DNA of 64,000 nt from positions 558,001-622,000 of the forward strand of contig NZ_RXFT01000001.1 in NCBI RefSeq assembly GCF_003952165.1, in the 5' to 3' direction. Below are positions 48,236 to 56,219 of this stretch, in pieces. Source of the stretch: Variovorax guangxiensis. GTDB lineage: Bacteria; Pseudomonadota; Gammaproteobacteria; Burkholderiales; Burkholderiaceae_C. Both the position numbers and the translations under genes were made by a program. The notes under the pieces are model-generated. The model searched no databases and was not told the DNA's origin. It was given only the letters and a program-made list of their open reading frames with translations. Positions within the stretch are counted from its first letter, which is position 1. Each line of letters starts with the position of its first letter.

Positions 48236-49177
48236 ATGGCCCAACGTGATATCCGCAGCCTCGACGTCGGCATGCTGCGGACCTTCGACGCGCTGATGCG
48301 CGAGCGCAGCGTGTCGCGCGCGGCGACCCGGCTCTTCCTGAGCCAGCCTGCGGTGAGCGCCTCGCTCAACCGGCTGCGCGATACCTTCGGCGATCCGCTC
48401 TTCACCCGCACCGCGCACGGCGTGGAGCCCACCGCCCGCGCGCAGGCCCTGGCCGGGCAGGTAGAGCGCGTGCTGGCCGACCTGTCGGCGATGCTCGAGC
48501 CCGGCGAGGGCTTCGACCCTGCCGGGTCGCAGCGCATCTTCCGCATCTCGGGCGGCGACTACGCGAGCCACCTGCTGCTGCCGAGGCTGGCCAACGAGCT
48601 GGTGGCCTGCGGCTCGCGCGTGCGCATCTACTGGGAGACCAGCTCCTTCCTCACGCTGACCGAGCGGCTGCGCAAGGGCGACTTCGACATCGCCGTGCTG
48701 CCGCGGCTGCAGCCGCCGAGCGACTGCGAATCGGAACTGCTGTACGAGGACCGCTACGTGGTCGCGGTGCGGCTGGGCCATCCGACGATGACGCAGCAAG
48801 CCACGCTCGACGACTTCTGCGATGCGCCGCACGTTTTCCTGGGCTACGGCAGTTCGGCACTCGACGATCTCATCGACCAGGTGCTGGCGCGGCTGGGCCG
48901 CACGCGCACCATGAGCGTGGCCATGACCAGCTTCGGCCAGATCGTCGACCTGCTGGCGCAGACCGACCATGTCGCCGTGATGCCGCTGCGCGTGGCCGAG
49001 CGCTTCAGGCATCTGCTCGCGGTGCATCCGCTGCCCTTCGAGCTGCAGGGCTACCGCTCGGTGGTGTGCTGGAACCGGCGCTCCAACTCCGACGCCGGCG
49101 TGCTGTGGCTGAAGGACGCGCTGCTGCGCATCGGGCGCGACGCGCCGGCCGAAGGCGCGGCTGCTAGCGGGCTCTGA
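48236..49177 (+). CDS. LysR family transcriptional regulator
   Basis: A 313-residue LysR regulator. The N-terminal HTH is LRTFDALMRERSVSRAATRL and LSQPAVSASLNRLRDTFGD. The PBP2-type effector domain follows, with RHLLAVHPLPFE near the C-terminus. It is divergent from the Bug-Rieske-reductase operon across 84 bp and is its likely regulator. Its last 14 bases overlap the convergent TetR gene. Confidence 0.93.
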   Translation: MAQRDIRSLDVGMLRTFDALMRERSVSRAATRLFLSQPAVSASLNRLRDTFGDPLFTRTAHGVEPTARAQALAGQVERVLADLSAMLEPGEGFDPAGSQRIFRISGGDYASHLLLPRLANELVACGSRVRIYWETSSFLTLTERLRKGDFDIAVLPRLQPPSDCESELLYEDRYVVAVRLGHPTMTQQATLDDFCDAPHVFLGYGSSALDDLIDQVLARLGRTRTMSVAMTSFGQIVDLLAQTDHVAVMPLRVAERFRHLLAVHPLPFELQGYRSVVCWNRRSNSDAGVLWLKDALLRIGRDAPAEGAAASGL

Positions 49178-49919
49178 TCCGGCGCGCGAAGGCTTCGAGC
49201 CCGTCGATGGTGATCTGGATATGGCGCTCGAAGCTGCTGTCCAGCGGCACCGTCGTGCCGTTGTCCCAGCGCAGGATGAAGGCCTTGTTGGCCAGCTGCG
49301 CGAGGTTGCGCGTGAGCACCGGGTGGTCGAGCGGGCGGATCGTGTGCACGCGTTCGCGCAGCTCCTCGGCCCAGGCCTGGGTGTTGTCGGCGGGCAGGGG
49401 CGAGAACTCCATCGTCAGGAAGCCCAGCATCGCGGCGACCACGCAGTTGTAGGCCTCCAGCAGCGCTTCGTCTTCGAAGCCGGCGTCGGCCAGCGTGGCG
49501 AGGATGCCTTCGACCAGCTCCATCGGCAGGCTGCCGTTGGACACCAGCTGCGCCCCCAGCAGCTGCGCCACGTTCGGATGGCGCCGCACGGCGGCACGGC
49601 AGCGGCGGAAGAGTTCGGCGATCCAGTCCTTCCAGACGAGCTTGCCGGGTGGCGGCGCGACCTCGGCCATGACCAGCGCCGCCACTTCGGCCAGCAGTGC
49701 CTCGCGCGTGCTCACGTGCCAGTGCACCGTGGCCGGGTAGACGTCGAGCCGGGCCGCCACCTCGCGCATGCTGAAGGCGCCCAGGCCGAATTCGTCGATC
49801 TGCGCGAGCGCCTCCTCGGCGATGCGCTGCTTCGTCAGGCCACCGCCGCCGGAGGGGCGGCCGGCAGTGCGGGGTTTCGGTGGCTTGGGGGGCGATTGCT
49901 TCGTCATGGTTGCAGCCAT
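49164..49919 (-). CDS. TetR family transcriptional regulator
   Basis: A 251-residue TetR/AcrR regulator. The N-terminal tail is Lys/Pro-rich and precedes the HTH AEEALAQIDEFGLGAFSMRE-VAARLDVYPATVHWHVSTRE. The C-terminal ligand domain has a TetR_C-like pattern. The start is either ATG 49919 or 49907; neither has a clear ribosome site. It is divergent from an aminotransferase gene across 100 bp of AT-rich DNA and very likely represses it. Confidence 0.9.
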   Translation of the reverse strand: MAATMTKQSPPKPPKPRTAGRPSGGGGLTKQRIAEEALAQIDEFGLGAFSMREVAARLDVYPATVHWHVSTREALLAEVAALVMAEVAPPPGKLVWKDWIAELFRRCRAAVRRHPNVAQLLGAQLVSNGSLPMELVEGILATLADAGFEDEALLEAYNCVVAAMLGFLTMEFSPLPADNTQAWAEELRERVHTIRPLDHPVLTRNLAQLANKAFILRWDNGTTVPLDSSFERHIQITIDGLEAFARRIRAR

Positions 49920-49929
49920 TGTGCGGCAG

Positions 49930-49980
49930 TCAGGTTGACTGTATAAACAAAATAAATTGAGCATCGAACAATAAATCGCG
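49930..49980. promoter_or_regulatory. AT-rich divergent control region of TetR and aminotransferase
   Basis: About 50 bp with low GC for this window (CAGGTTGACTGTATAAACAA, then AAATAAATTGAGC). On the minus strand TATACA is a possible -10 for the TetR gene. Plus-strand TTGACT (49934-49939) is a possible -35. TetR operators are typically placed here, but no long perfect dyad was found. Confidence 0.45.
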
Positions 49981-50019
49981 CTGCATGCGACGGGCGCACA
50001 ACCTACGAAGGACATCGCC

Positions 50020-51330
50020 ATGGCGCACGCCGACATCGACCAGGCCCTCGCAGCAGCGCACCTGCGCTTCACCGAAAGCAATCCCGCCAGCCTGCGCCAG
50101 TTCGAGGAGCAGGCGCGCTACATGCCAGGCGCCAACAGCCGTTCGGTGCTGTTCTATGCGCCGTTCCCGCTGACCATCGCGAAAGGCGAGGGCGCGACGC
50201 TGTGGGACGCCGACGGTCACCGCTATGCCGACTTCATCGCCGAGTACACGGCCGGCGTCTACGGCCATTCGGCGCCAGAGATCCGGGAGGCCGTCGTCGA
50301 GGCGATGAACAGCGGCATCAACCTCACAGGCCACAACCTGCTCGAAGGTCGGCTCGCCAGGCTCATCTGCGAGCGCTTTGCGCAGATCGAGCAGCTTCGC
50401 TTCACCAATTCCGGCACCGAGGCGAACCTGATGGCGCTGACGGCTGCGCTGCACTTCACCGGCCGCCGCAAGCTCGTCGTGTTTTCGGGCGGCTATCACG
50501 GTGGCGTGCTGGGCTTCGGCGCCAAGCCGCTGCCGACGACCGTGCCTTTCGACTTCCTGGTGCTGCCCTACAACGACGAGCAGACCGCGCGCGAGCAGAT
50601 CGAAAAACACGGCCCCGAGATCGCCGCCATCCTCCTGGAGCCGATGCAGGGCGCGAGCGGATGCATTCCGGGCCGGCTGGAGTTCCTGCAGGCGCTGCGC
50701 GAATCGGCCACCCGCGTCGGCGCGCTGCTGATCTTCGATGAGGTGATGACTTCGCGCCTCGCGCCGCATGGGCTGGCGAACAAGCTGGGCATCCGCTCCG
50801 ACCTGACCACGCTGGGCAAGTACATCGGCGGTGGCATGTCGTTCGGCGCTTTCGGCGGACGTGCCGACGTGATGGCGCTGTTCGATCCGCGCACCGGGCC
50901 GCTGGCCCATTCGGGCACCTTCAACAACAACGTGCTGACGATGGCAGCGGGCCATGCGGGGCTCACGAAGCTGTTCACGCCGGAGGCCGCGGGCGCACTG
51001 GCAGCGCGTGGCGATGCGATGCGGCAGCGGCTGAACGCACTGTGCGCAAGCGAGGGCGTCGCGATGCAGTTCACCGGCATCGGCTCGCTGATGAATGCGC
51101 ATTTCGTGGGCGGCGAGGTGCGCAGCACCGACGACCTGGCACCGGTCGACGCCCGGCTGCGACAGCTGCTCTTCTTCCACCTGCTGAGCGAGGGCATCTA
51201 CACCTCGCCGCGCGGCTTCGTCGTGCTGTCGCTGCCGCTGACCGATGCGGACATCGACAGCTACGTGGCCGCCATCGGCAGCTTCATCGGCGAATACCGG
51301 GCGCTGCTGCCCGGTGCCGCCAGGAACTAG
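50020..51330 (+). CDS. Class III aminotransferase (glutamate-1-semialdehyde aminomutase-like)
   Basis: A 436-residue PLP enzyme. Signatures include the N-terminal YMPGANSRSVLFYAPFPLTI, FTNSGTEANLMALTAALHFT, IFDEVMTSR and the PLP Lys in LTTLGKYIGGGMSFGAFGG. It resembles HemL but is regulated by a TetR gene, which suggests a catabolic transaminase or aminomutase rather than tetrapyrrole synthesis. It converges with the flavin oxidoreductase gene; their stop codons share 3 bases. Confidence 0.9.
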   Translation: MAHADIDQALAAAHLRFTESNPASLRQFEEQARYMPGANSRSVLFYAPFPLTIAKGEGATLWDADGHRYADFIAEYTAGVYGHSAPEIREAVVEAMNSGINLTGHNLLEGRLARLICERFAQIEQLRFTNSGTEANLMALTAALHFTGRRKLVVFSGGYHGGVLGFGAKPLPTTVPFDFLVLPYNDEQTAREQIEKHGPEIAAILLEPMQGASGCIPGRLEFLQALRESATRVGALLIFDEVMTSRLAPHGLANKLGIRSDLTTLGKYIGGGMSFGAFGGRADVMALFDPRTGPLAHSGTFNNNVLTMAAGHAGLTKLFTPEAAGALAARGDAMRQRLNALCASEGVAMQFTGIGSLMNAHFVGGEVRSTDDLAPVDARLRQLLFFHLLSEGIYTSPRGFVVLSLPLTDADIDSYVAAIGSFIGEYRALLPGAARN

Positions 51331-52370
51331 CGGGAGCCGGCCACGCCCAGCAGCTCGTGCAGGCGGGTGCTGGTGGTCGTGTACTGCAGCGGAACGGCCT
51401 TGCCGGGGAACACGATGGCCGTGGCACCCCAGGCGGCCAGCGTGGCTTCATGGAAGCCGCAGACGATGAGCTTCTTCTTGCCCGGGTAGGTGTTGATGTC
51501 GCCCACCGCGAACACGCCGCGTTCGCGGGTTTCGTACTTCTCTGTGTCCACCGGCACCTGCTTGCGCTCCAGCTCCAGCCCCCAGTCGGCGATGGGGCCG
51601 AGGCGCGGCGAGATGCCCAGGCAGGCGACCAGCGCGTCCAGCGGCAGGTCGAGCGTGGTCGCGTCGGGCGTGGTGATCTGGAGCTGCTTGCCGTCGAAGG
51701 CCGTGGGCTGGCCGACCTGGAAGGCCATCTTGCTCGCGGCCACGAGGGCGCGCATGGCCGAAACGGTGGCTTCCTCGGCCTGGAAGCCGTCGCGCCGGTG
51801 CACCAGCGTGACCTGCTTGGCGATGGCGGTGAGCGCGATGGCGGTTTCGAGCGCGATGTCGTCGCCACCGTTGACCACCACCGTCTGCCCGGCGAAGCGG
51901 TCCAGCGAATCGGGGTGATAGAAGAGCGAGGAGCCCTCGAATTGCGCGATGCCTTCGACCGCGATGCGCTTGGGCACGAAGGCGCCGACACCGGCCGCGA
52001 TGAACACCGTTTTGGCGAGGAATGATTTGCCCGCCGAAGTGGTGAGAAGCAGCCGCCCGTCGGCCTCGCGCGCCAGGGTGGAAACCTGTTCGCCGAAATG
52101 GAATTGCGGCTTGAAGGGCGCCACCTGCTGCAGCAGCGACTGCGCCAGGTCGCGCCCGCTGGTCACGGGCGTGCCGGGGATGTCGTAGATGGGCTTGTCG
52201 CCATACAGCGCCACGCACTGGCCGCCGGCGGCGGGCAGTGCATCGACCACGTGGCAGGAGATTTCGAGCAGGCCCAGCTGGAAGGCCTGGAACAGCCCCA
52301 CGGGGCCGGCGCCGACGATCAGCGCGTCGGTCTCGATCGGGGAAACGGCAGGGGCGGCGGGCTGGTTCAG
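51327..52370 (-). CDS. fnr: Ferredoxin--NADP+ reductase, thioredoxin-reductase-like
   Basis: A 347-residue FAD/NAD(P) protein of the bacterial/Chlorobium-type FNR family. FAD motif: [20 protein letters not shown]; then [18 protein letters not shown]. The NADPH loop is [16 protein letters not shown], a variant of the common GGGDSA. The C-terminal half has [13 protein letters not shown]. No ATG, GTG or TTG lies at the expected start: the best candidate is CTG 52370 with GGGGAG upstream, overlapping the ferredoxin stop (CTGA). It probably reduces the ferredoxin encoded just upstream. Function is secure, the start is not. Confidence 0.88.
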   Translation of the reverse strand: MNQPAAPAVSPIETDALIVGAGPVGLFQAFQLGLLEISCHVVDALPAAGGQCVALYGDKPIYDIPGTPVTSGRDLAQSLLQQVAPFKPQFHFGEQVSTLAREADGRLLLTTSAGKSFLAKTVFIAAGVGAFVPKRIAVEGIAQFEGSSLFYHPDSLDRFAGQTVVVNGGDDIALETAIALTAIAKQVTLVHRRDGFQAEEATVSAMRALVAASKMAFQVGQPTAFDGKQLQITTPDATTLDLPLDALVACLGISPRLGPIADWGLELERKQVPVDTEKYETRERGVFAVGDINTYPGKKKLIVCGFHEATLAAWGATAIVFPGKAVPLQYTTTSTRLHELLGVAGSR

Positions 52371-52696
52371 CGCACCAGCTCCCCGATCTTGTCCGTCTTG
52401 TCCTTCCACTCCTCGGCGTCGGGCAGGGCGGGCTTGCGCTTGGTGATGCTCTTCCAGCCGTCGGCCTGGGCCAGCTCGGCGTTGATCTTGATGAAGGCGA
52501 TCTGGTTGGCCGGCAGGTCTTCCTCGGCGTAGATCGCGTTGACCGGGCACTCGGGGATGCACACCGCGCAGTCGATGCACTCGTCCGGGTCGATCACCAG
52601 CATGTTGGGACCTTCGCGGAAGCAGTCGACGGGGCAAACGTCCACGCAGTCGGTGTATTTGCAACGGATGCAGGCTTCGGAGACGACGTGGGTCAT
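52367..52696 (-). CDS. fdxA: 7Fe ferredoxin (FdxA type)
   Basis: A 109-residue ferredoxin with one [3Fe-4S] and one [4Fe-4S] cluster. The ligand pattern is [18 protein letters not shown] in the first half and [17 protein letters not shown] in the second. It follows cysN by 44 bp on the same strand and precedes the FNR gene. Together with FNR it may supply electrons to the sulfite reductase encoded upstream. Confidence 0.94.
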   Translation of the reverse strand: MTHVVSEACIRCKYTDCVDVCPVDCFREGPNMLVIDPDECIDCAVCIPECPVNAIYAEEDLPANQIAFIKINAELAQADGWKSITKRKPALPDAEEWKDKTDKIGELVR

Positions 52697-52740
52697 TTGT
52701 TTTCTGGCGTCAGTGGTGAGGTCGGGGAAAACCCGGGATT

Positions 52741-54081
52741 TTAGGCCTTTGCGGCGGAGGGCTGCACGAGCACGGCAGCGGCGGTCTTGTGGGAGGCCGT
52801 ATCGACCAGCACCAGCGAGCCCAGGGCGCGCGATTGCGTGAAGGGCAGCACCGCCAGCGGCTGCTGCAGCGCCAGCACCACGTCGCCGATGGCGTTGGCC
52901 TCGATCTGCGTCGCGGGCTCCGATTCGAGCGTGGTGATGTTCACGCGATCGACGATGCGCGCGACCTTGGCCTTCACCCAGCGGTGGCCCTGCAGCGCCC
53001 AGTAGACGCGTCCCGCGACCAGCGGCTCGTCGTCGAGCCAGGCGACGGTGGCGGTGATCTCGCGCACCGGCTCGAAGGCGCCGGGCGCCAGCAGCCAGTC
53101 GCCACGCGACACGTCGACCTCGCGGTCCAGCACGATGCCGGCGCTGTGGCCCGCATGCACCGCCTTCGGCTGGCGCGTGTGGCTCAGCACTTGGGCGACG
53201 GTGGCGGTCTGGTTGCTCGGCAGCACGGTCACGCGCTGGCCCGGCTCCACGTGGCCCGAGGCGACGCGGCCCCAGAACACGCGGCGGCCCTGCGAGGTGT
53301 CGGCCGACGACGAGAACTTCTCGACCCACTGCACCGGGAAGGCGAAGGGCACGGCTTCGTCCTGCGCCGTCACCGGCAGGTCTTCGAGCAGCTCGAGCAG
53401 GCTGGGGCCTTCGTAGCCGACCCAGTCGGCATGGCGCGTCGCCACGTTCCAGCCCTTGAGCGCGGAGATCGGCACGATGGCCGCGACTTTCACGCCGGCC
53501 GCTTCGGCAAAGGCGTTCAGCGCGGTCGAGATGCGCTCGAAGGCCAGGCCGGCATCACCGATGGCGTCCAGCTTGTTGATGGCGAACACGATCGACTGCA
53601 CGCGCAGCAGGTGGCACAGCAGCGTGTGGCGGCGCGTCTGCGGCAGCAGCTCGCGCTTGACCACGGTGCCGTCTTCCACCTCGGCGGCCCAGGCCAGCTT
53701 GGTCGCGTCGACCAGCACCACCGCGGCGTCGGCGGCCGATGCGGCCGTGACCATGTTGCGCGTGTACTGCTCATGGCCCGGCGCGTCGCCGATGATGAAC
53801 TTGCGCCTGGCGGTCGAGAAGTAGCGGTACGCCACGTCGATGGTGATGCCTTGTTCGCGCTCGGCCGAAAGGCCGTCTGTCAGCAGGGCCAGGTCCGTCT
53901 CGCCGCCGCGCTGCACGCCGGCCAGCTGGTCCTGCAGCACGGTCTTGCTGTCGACCAGCAGTCGGCCGATGAGCGTGCTCTTGCCGTCGTCGACGGAGCC
54001 GCAGGTGATGAAGCGCAGGGCGGTGCCGGTGTCGCCGTGGACTTCGGCGGGCGAGGCGTTTGAAATGACAGCAGCGTTCAT
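52741..54081 (-). CDS. cysN: Sulfate adenylyltransferase subunit 1 (GTPase)
   Basis: A 446-residue GTP-hydrolysing subunit that drives ATP sulfurylase (with CysD) to make APS. GTPase motifs: [16 protein letters not shown] (P-loop), [11 protein letters not shown] and NKLD. C-terminal EF-Tu-like domains II and III complete it. Unlike the E. coli-style CysN/NodQ fusions, no APS-kinase (CysC) domain is attached. It is 115 bp after cysD, and that gap contains copy 3 of the dispersed repeat. Confidence 0.96.
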   Translation of the reverse strand: MNAAVISNASPAEVHGDTGTALRFITCGSVDDGKSTLIGRLLVDSKTVLQDQLAGVQRGGETDLALLTDGLSAEREQGITIDVAYRYFSTARRKFIIGDAPGHEQYTRNMVTAASAADAAVVLVDATKLAWAAEVEDGTVVKRELLPQTRRHTLLCHLLRVQSIVFAINKLDAIGDAGLAFERISTALNAFAEAAGVKVAAIVPISALKGWNVATRHADWVGYEGPSLLELLEDLPVTAQDEAVPFAFPVQWVEKFSSSADTSQGRRVFWGRVASGHVEPGQRVTVLPSNQTATVAQVLSHTRQPKAVHAGHSAGIVLDREVDVSRGDWLLAPGAFEPVREITATVAWLDDEPLVAGRVYWALQGHRWVKAKVARIVDRVNITTLESEPATQIEANAIGDVVLALQQPLAVLPFTQSRALGSLVLVDTASHKTAAAVLVQPSAAKA

Positions 54082-54099
54082 TGAGTGATTCTCCAATTC

Positions 54100-54199
54100 G
54101 TGGAACACCGCGGAACCGGCTCTGCCGGGCCGCTGGTGTTGCCCCCTTCGAGGGGGTGGGCGTAGCGACACGAAGTGCGCGAAGCCTGGGGGTGGGTCA
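54100..54199 (-). repeat. Dispersed intergenic repeat, copy 3
   Basis: Oriented with the cysD transcript: on the minus strand TGACCCACCCCCAGGCTTCG starts at the cysD stop codon, followed by the shared core GCGCACTTCGTGTCGCTACG, a CCCCCTCGAAGGGGG hairpin and CCCGGCAGAGCCGG. It lies within a presumed operon, between cysD and cysN. It is closest to copy 2 at the left end. Confidence 0.88.
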
Positions 54200-55138
54200 G
54201 AAGTACCCGTCTTTCTTGCGCTTCTCCATGGAAGCTTCCGAAGTCATGTCGTCCATGCGGGTGGCGCCGCGCTCGCTCACGTCGACCGACAGCGTCTCGA
54301 GCACCACGTCGCTCGCGTCGGCCGCCAGGCTTTCCACCGGGCAGGTGGTGGTGATGTCGCCCACGGTGCGGAAGCGCACGTCGCGCACCTGCACCGTCTC
54401 GCCGTCGCGAGCGGGGGTCAGCCCGGTCACCGGCACCAGCAGGCCGCGGCGCTCCACCACTTCGCGCTTGTGCGTGTAGTAGATCGAGGGCAGGCCGACT
54501 TCCTCGCGGGCGATGTACTGCCACACGTCGAGTTCGGTCCAGTTCGAGATCGGGAACACGCGGAAGTGCTCGCCCGGGGCCAGCCGGGTGTTGAACAGCG
54601 TCCACAGCTCGGGGCGCTGGTCCTTGGGCTGCCATTGGCCGAAGCTGTCGCGGTGCGAAAAGATGCGCTCCTTGGCGCGCGCTTTTTCCTCGTCGCGACG
54701 GGCGCCGCCGATCAGCGCATCGAAGCGGAATTCTTCAATCGCTTCCAGCAGCGTCACCGACTGGTGCGCGTTGCGCGACTCGCCCGGGTGCGCAAGGCGC
54801 ACGGTGCCGCGCTTCATCGAGTCTTCGACGCTGCGCACGATGAGTTCTGCGCCCAGTTCCTTCGCGCGGCGGTCGCGGTACTCCGTGACCTCGGGGAAGT
54901 TGTGGCCGGTGTCGATCATCAGCAGCGGGTAGGGAATGCGGCCGACGCCGAAAGCCTTCTCCGCGCACTTCAGCAGCACCAGCGAGTCCTTGCCGCCCGA
55001 GAACAGCAGGGTGGGGCGCTCGAAGGCGGCCGCCACTTCGCGCAGGATGAAGATGGTTTCTTCCTCCAGCGCGTCGAGGTGCGTGTTGGACAGGTGCGCC
55101 GGCGGCAGCAGCAGTTCGGTTTCGGTACGTGCGTTCAT
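54197..55138 (-). CDS. cysD: Sulfate adenylyltransferase subunit 2
   Basis: A 313-residue PP-loop ATP sulfurylase catalytic subunit. The PP-loop motif is LLFSGGKDSLVLLKCAEKAF. Further signatures are LMIDTGHNFPEV, FDALIGGARRDEEKARAKER and ISNWTELDVWQYIAREEV. It works with CysN in APS formation. Its stop codon is the first base triplet of a dispersed repeat. It follows cysH after 43 bp. Confidence 0.96.
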   Translation of the reverse strand: MNARTETELLLPPAHLSNTHLDALEEETIFILREVAAAFERPTLLFSGGKDSLVLLKCAEKAFGVGRIPYPLLMIDTGHNFPEVTEYRDRRAKELGAELIVRSVEDSMKRGTVRLAHPGESRNAHQSVTLLEAIEEFRFDALIGGARRDEEKARAKERIFSHRDSFGQWQPKDQRPELWTLFNTRLAPGEHFRVFPISNWTELDVWQYIAREEVGLPSIYYTHKREVVERRGLLVPVTGLTPARDGETVQVRDVRFRTVGDITTTCPVESLAADASDVVLETLSVDVSERGATRMDDMTSEASMEKRKKDGYF

Positions 55139-55181
55139 CGGAGATGGGGCTGAATGCGGTAGGTCGGTGCGGTGCAGGGGC

Positions 55182-55802
55182 TCAGTGCGCGAGATGCAGT
55201 CCGCACTCGCGGTTGTCTTCGCCCTTGGTCGGGTCGACGTAGTCGAAGTTGTTGGGCAGGCCGTGCTTCACGCAGTACTCGTGCAGGTCCTTGGAAGACC
55301 AGTGCAGCAGCGGCGCGACCTTGATCAGCCCGTCGGGGTTGATGCTGACCGGGTCCATCTGCGCGCGCACGGCCGTGTCGGTGGCGCGCAGCGCGGTGAA
55401 CCACACCTTCGGCGCCGTCTCACGCAGGGCGCGCGCGAAGGGCTCCAGCTTCACCTCTTCGGTGAATGCGGCGTGGCGCGGGTCGTCCAGCGCGGGCGTC
55501 GGGCCTTCCACCGCCTCGCGATGGGCGCGCGAGCGGCGCGGCAGGTAGATGTGCAGGTCCAGACCCAGCTGCTTCGTCACTTCGTCGGCGAAGCGGTAGG
55601 TGGCTTCGGTGTTGTAGCCGTTGTCCATCCACACCACCGGCACGTCGCGCTTCACCTGCGTGACCAGGTGCAGGATCACCGCCTCGAAGGGCCGGAAGTT
55701 GGTGGTGACGATGGCCGGCTGGCCCAGGCCGAGTGCCCAGTCCACCAGGCCCTGCGCGTTGCGGCCGAGTTCGGCGTTGATGCGTTCGATGTCGATGCTC
55801 AT
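55182..55802 (-). CDS. cysH: CysH-family PAPS/APS reductase, cluster-lacking short form
   Basis: A 206-residue reductase of the CysH family. The PP-loop is TTNFRPFEAVILHL, VVWMDNGYNTEATYRF follows, and the C-terminal catalytic motif is ECGLH. It has only two Cys (in YCVKHGL and ECGLH), so the CC...CxxC ligands of [4Fe-4S] APS reductases are missing. By residues it is a PAPS-type enzyme, yet no cysC (APS kinase) gene is in the cluster. It is shorter than E. coli CysH (244). DUF934 and cysI lie upstream on the same strand. Confidence 0.9.
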   Translation of the reverse strand: MSIDIERINAELGRNAQGLVDWALGLGQPAIVTTNFRPFEAVILHLVTQVKRDVPVVWMDNGYNTEATYRFADEVTKQLGLDLHIYLPRRSRAHREAVEGPTPALDDPRHAAFTEEVKLEPFARALRETAPKVWFTALRATDTAVRAQMDPVSINPDGLIKVAPLLHWSSKDLHEYCVKHGLPNNFDYVDPTKGEDNRECGLHLAH

Positions 55803-55823
55803 GTGCGGTGCTTTCCTGCGCTC

Positions 55824-56219
55824 TCAGTTGCCGGCCGCGAAGTGCGGCGCGGTCTTCACCGCGTCGCCCTGGTAGAAGGAAGCGAAGCGGTCGAACTGGC
55901 GCTGCGCGTCGGTGGCGTCCACGCCTTCCTTGAGCACGGCGCTGGAGAAGCCGGTGCGCTCCATCTGCACGAGCTGGTCGATCAGCACGTCGCCGGTGGC
56001 GCGGATGTCGCCGGTGAAGCCCAGGCGGCGGCGCAGCAGGAAGGCCTGGCTGTAGGCGCGGCCGTCGGTGAACTTCGGAAAGTGCAGGTCGATGCGCTCG
56101 ATGTCGGCCAGGCACTCCTCGATGGCGAGCGGGTCGGCGTCGTTGGCCAGCTGCAGCACCTTCGGGTCGCCGTCGTCGACGTGCTCTTCCGCCGAGAGAA
56201 TGTTCAGGGTCTTCTTCAT
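55824..56219 (-). CDS. DUF934 protein of sulfite-reduction operons
   Basis: A 131-residue protein with the DUF934 core FPKFTDGRAYSQAFLLRRRL, GDIRATGDVLIDQLVQMERT and FDRFASFYQGD. DUF934 genes are almost always next to sulfite reductase genes; the role (possibly an accessory or electron-transfer factor) is not established. The start overlaps the cysI stop (ATGA), so the two are translationally coupled. Confidence 0.92.
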   Translation of the reverse strand: MKKTLNILSAEEHVDDGDPKVLQLANDADPLAIEECLADIERIDLHFPKFTDGRAYSQAFLLRRRLGFTGDIRATGDVLIDQLVQMERTGFSSAVLKEGVDATDAQRQFDRFASFYQGDAVKTAPHFAAGN

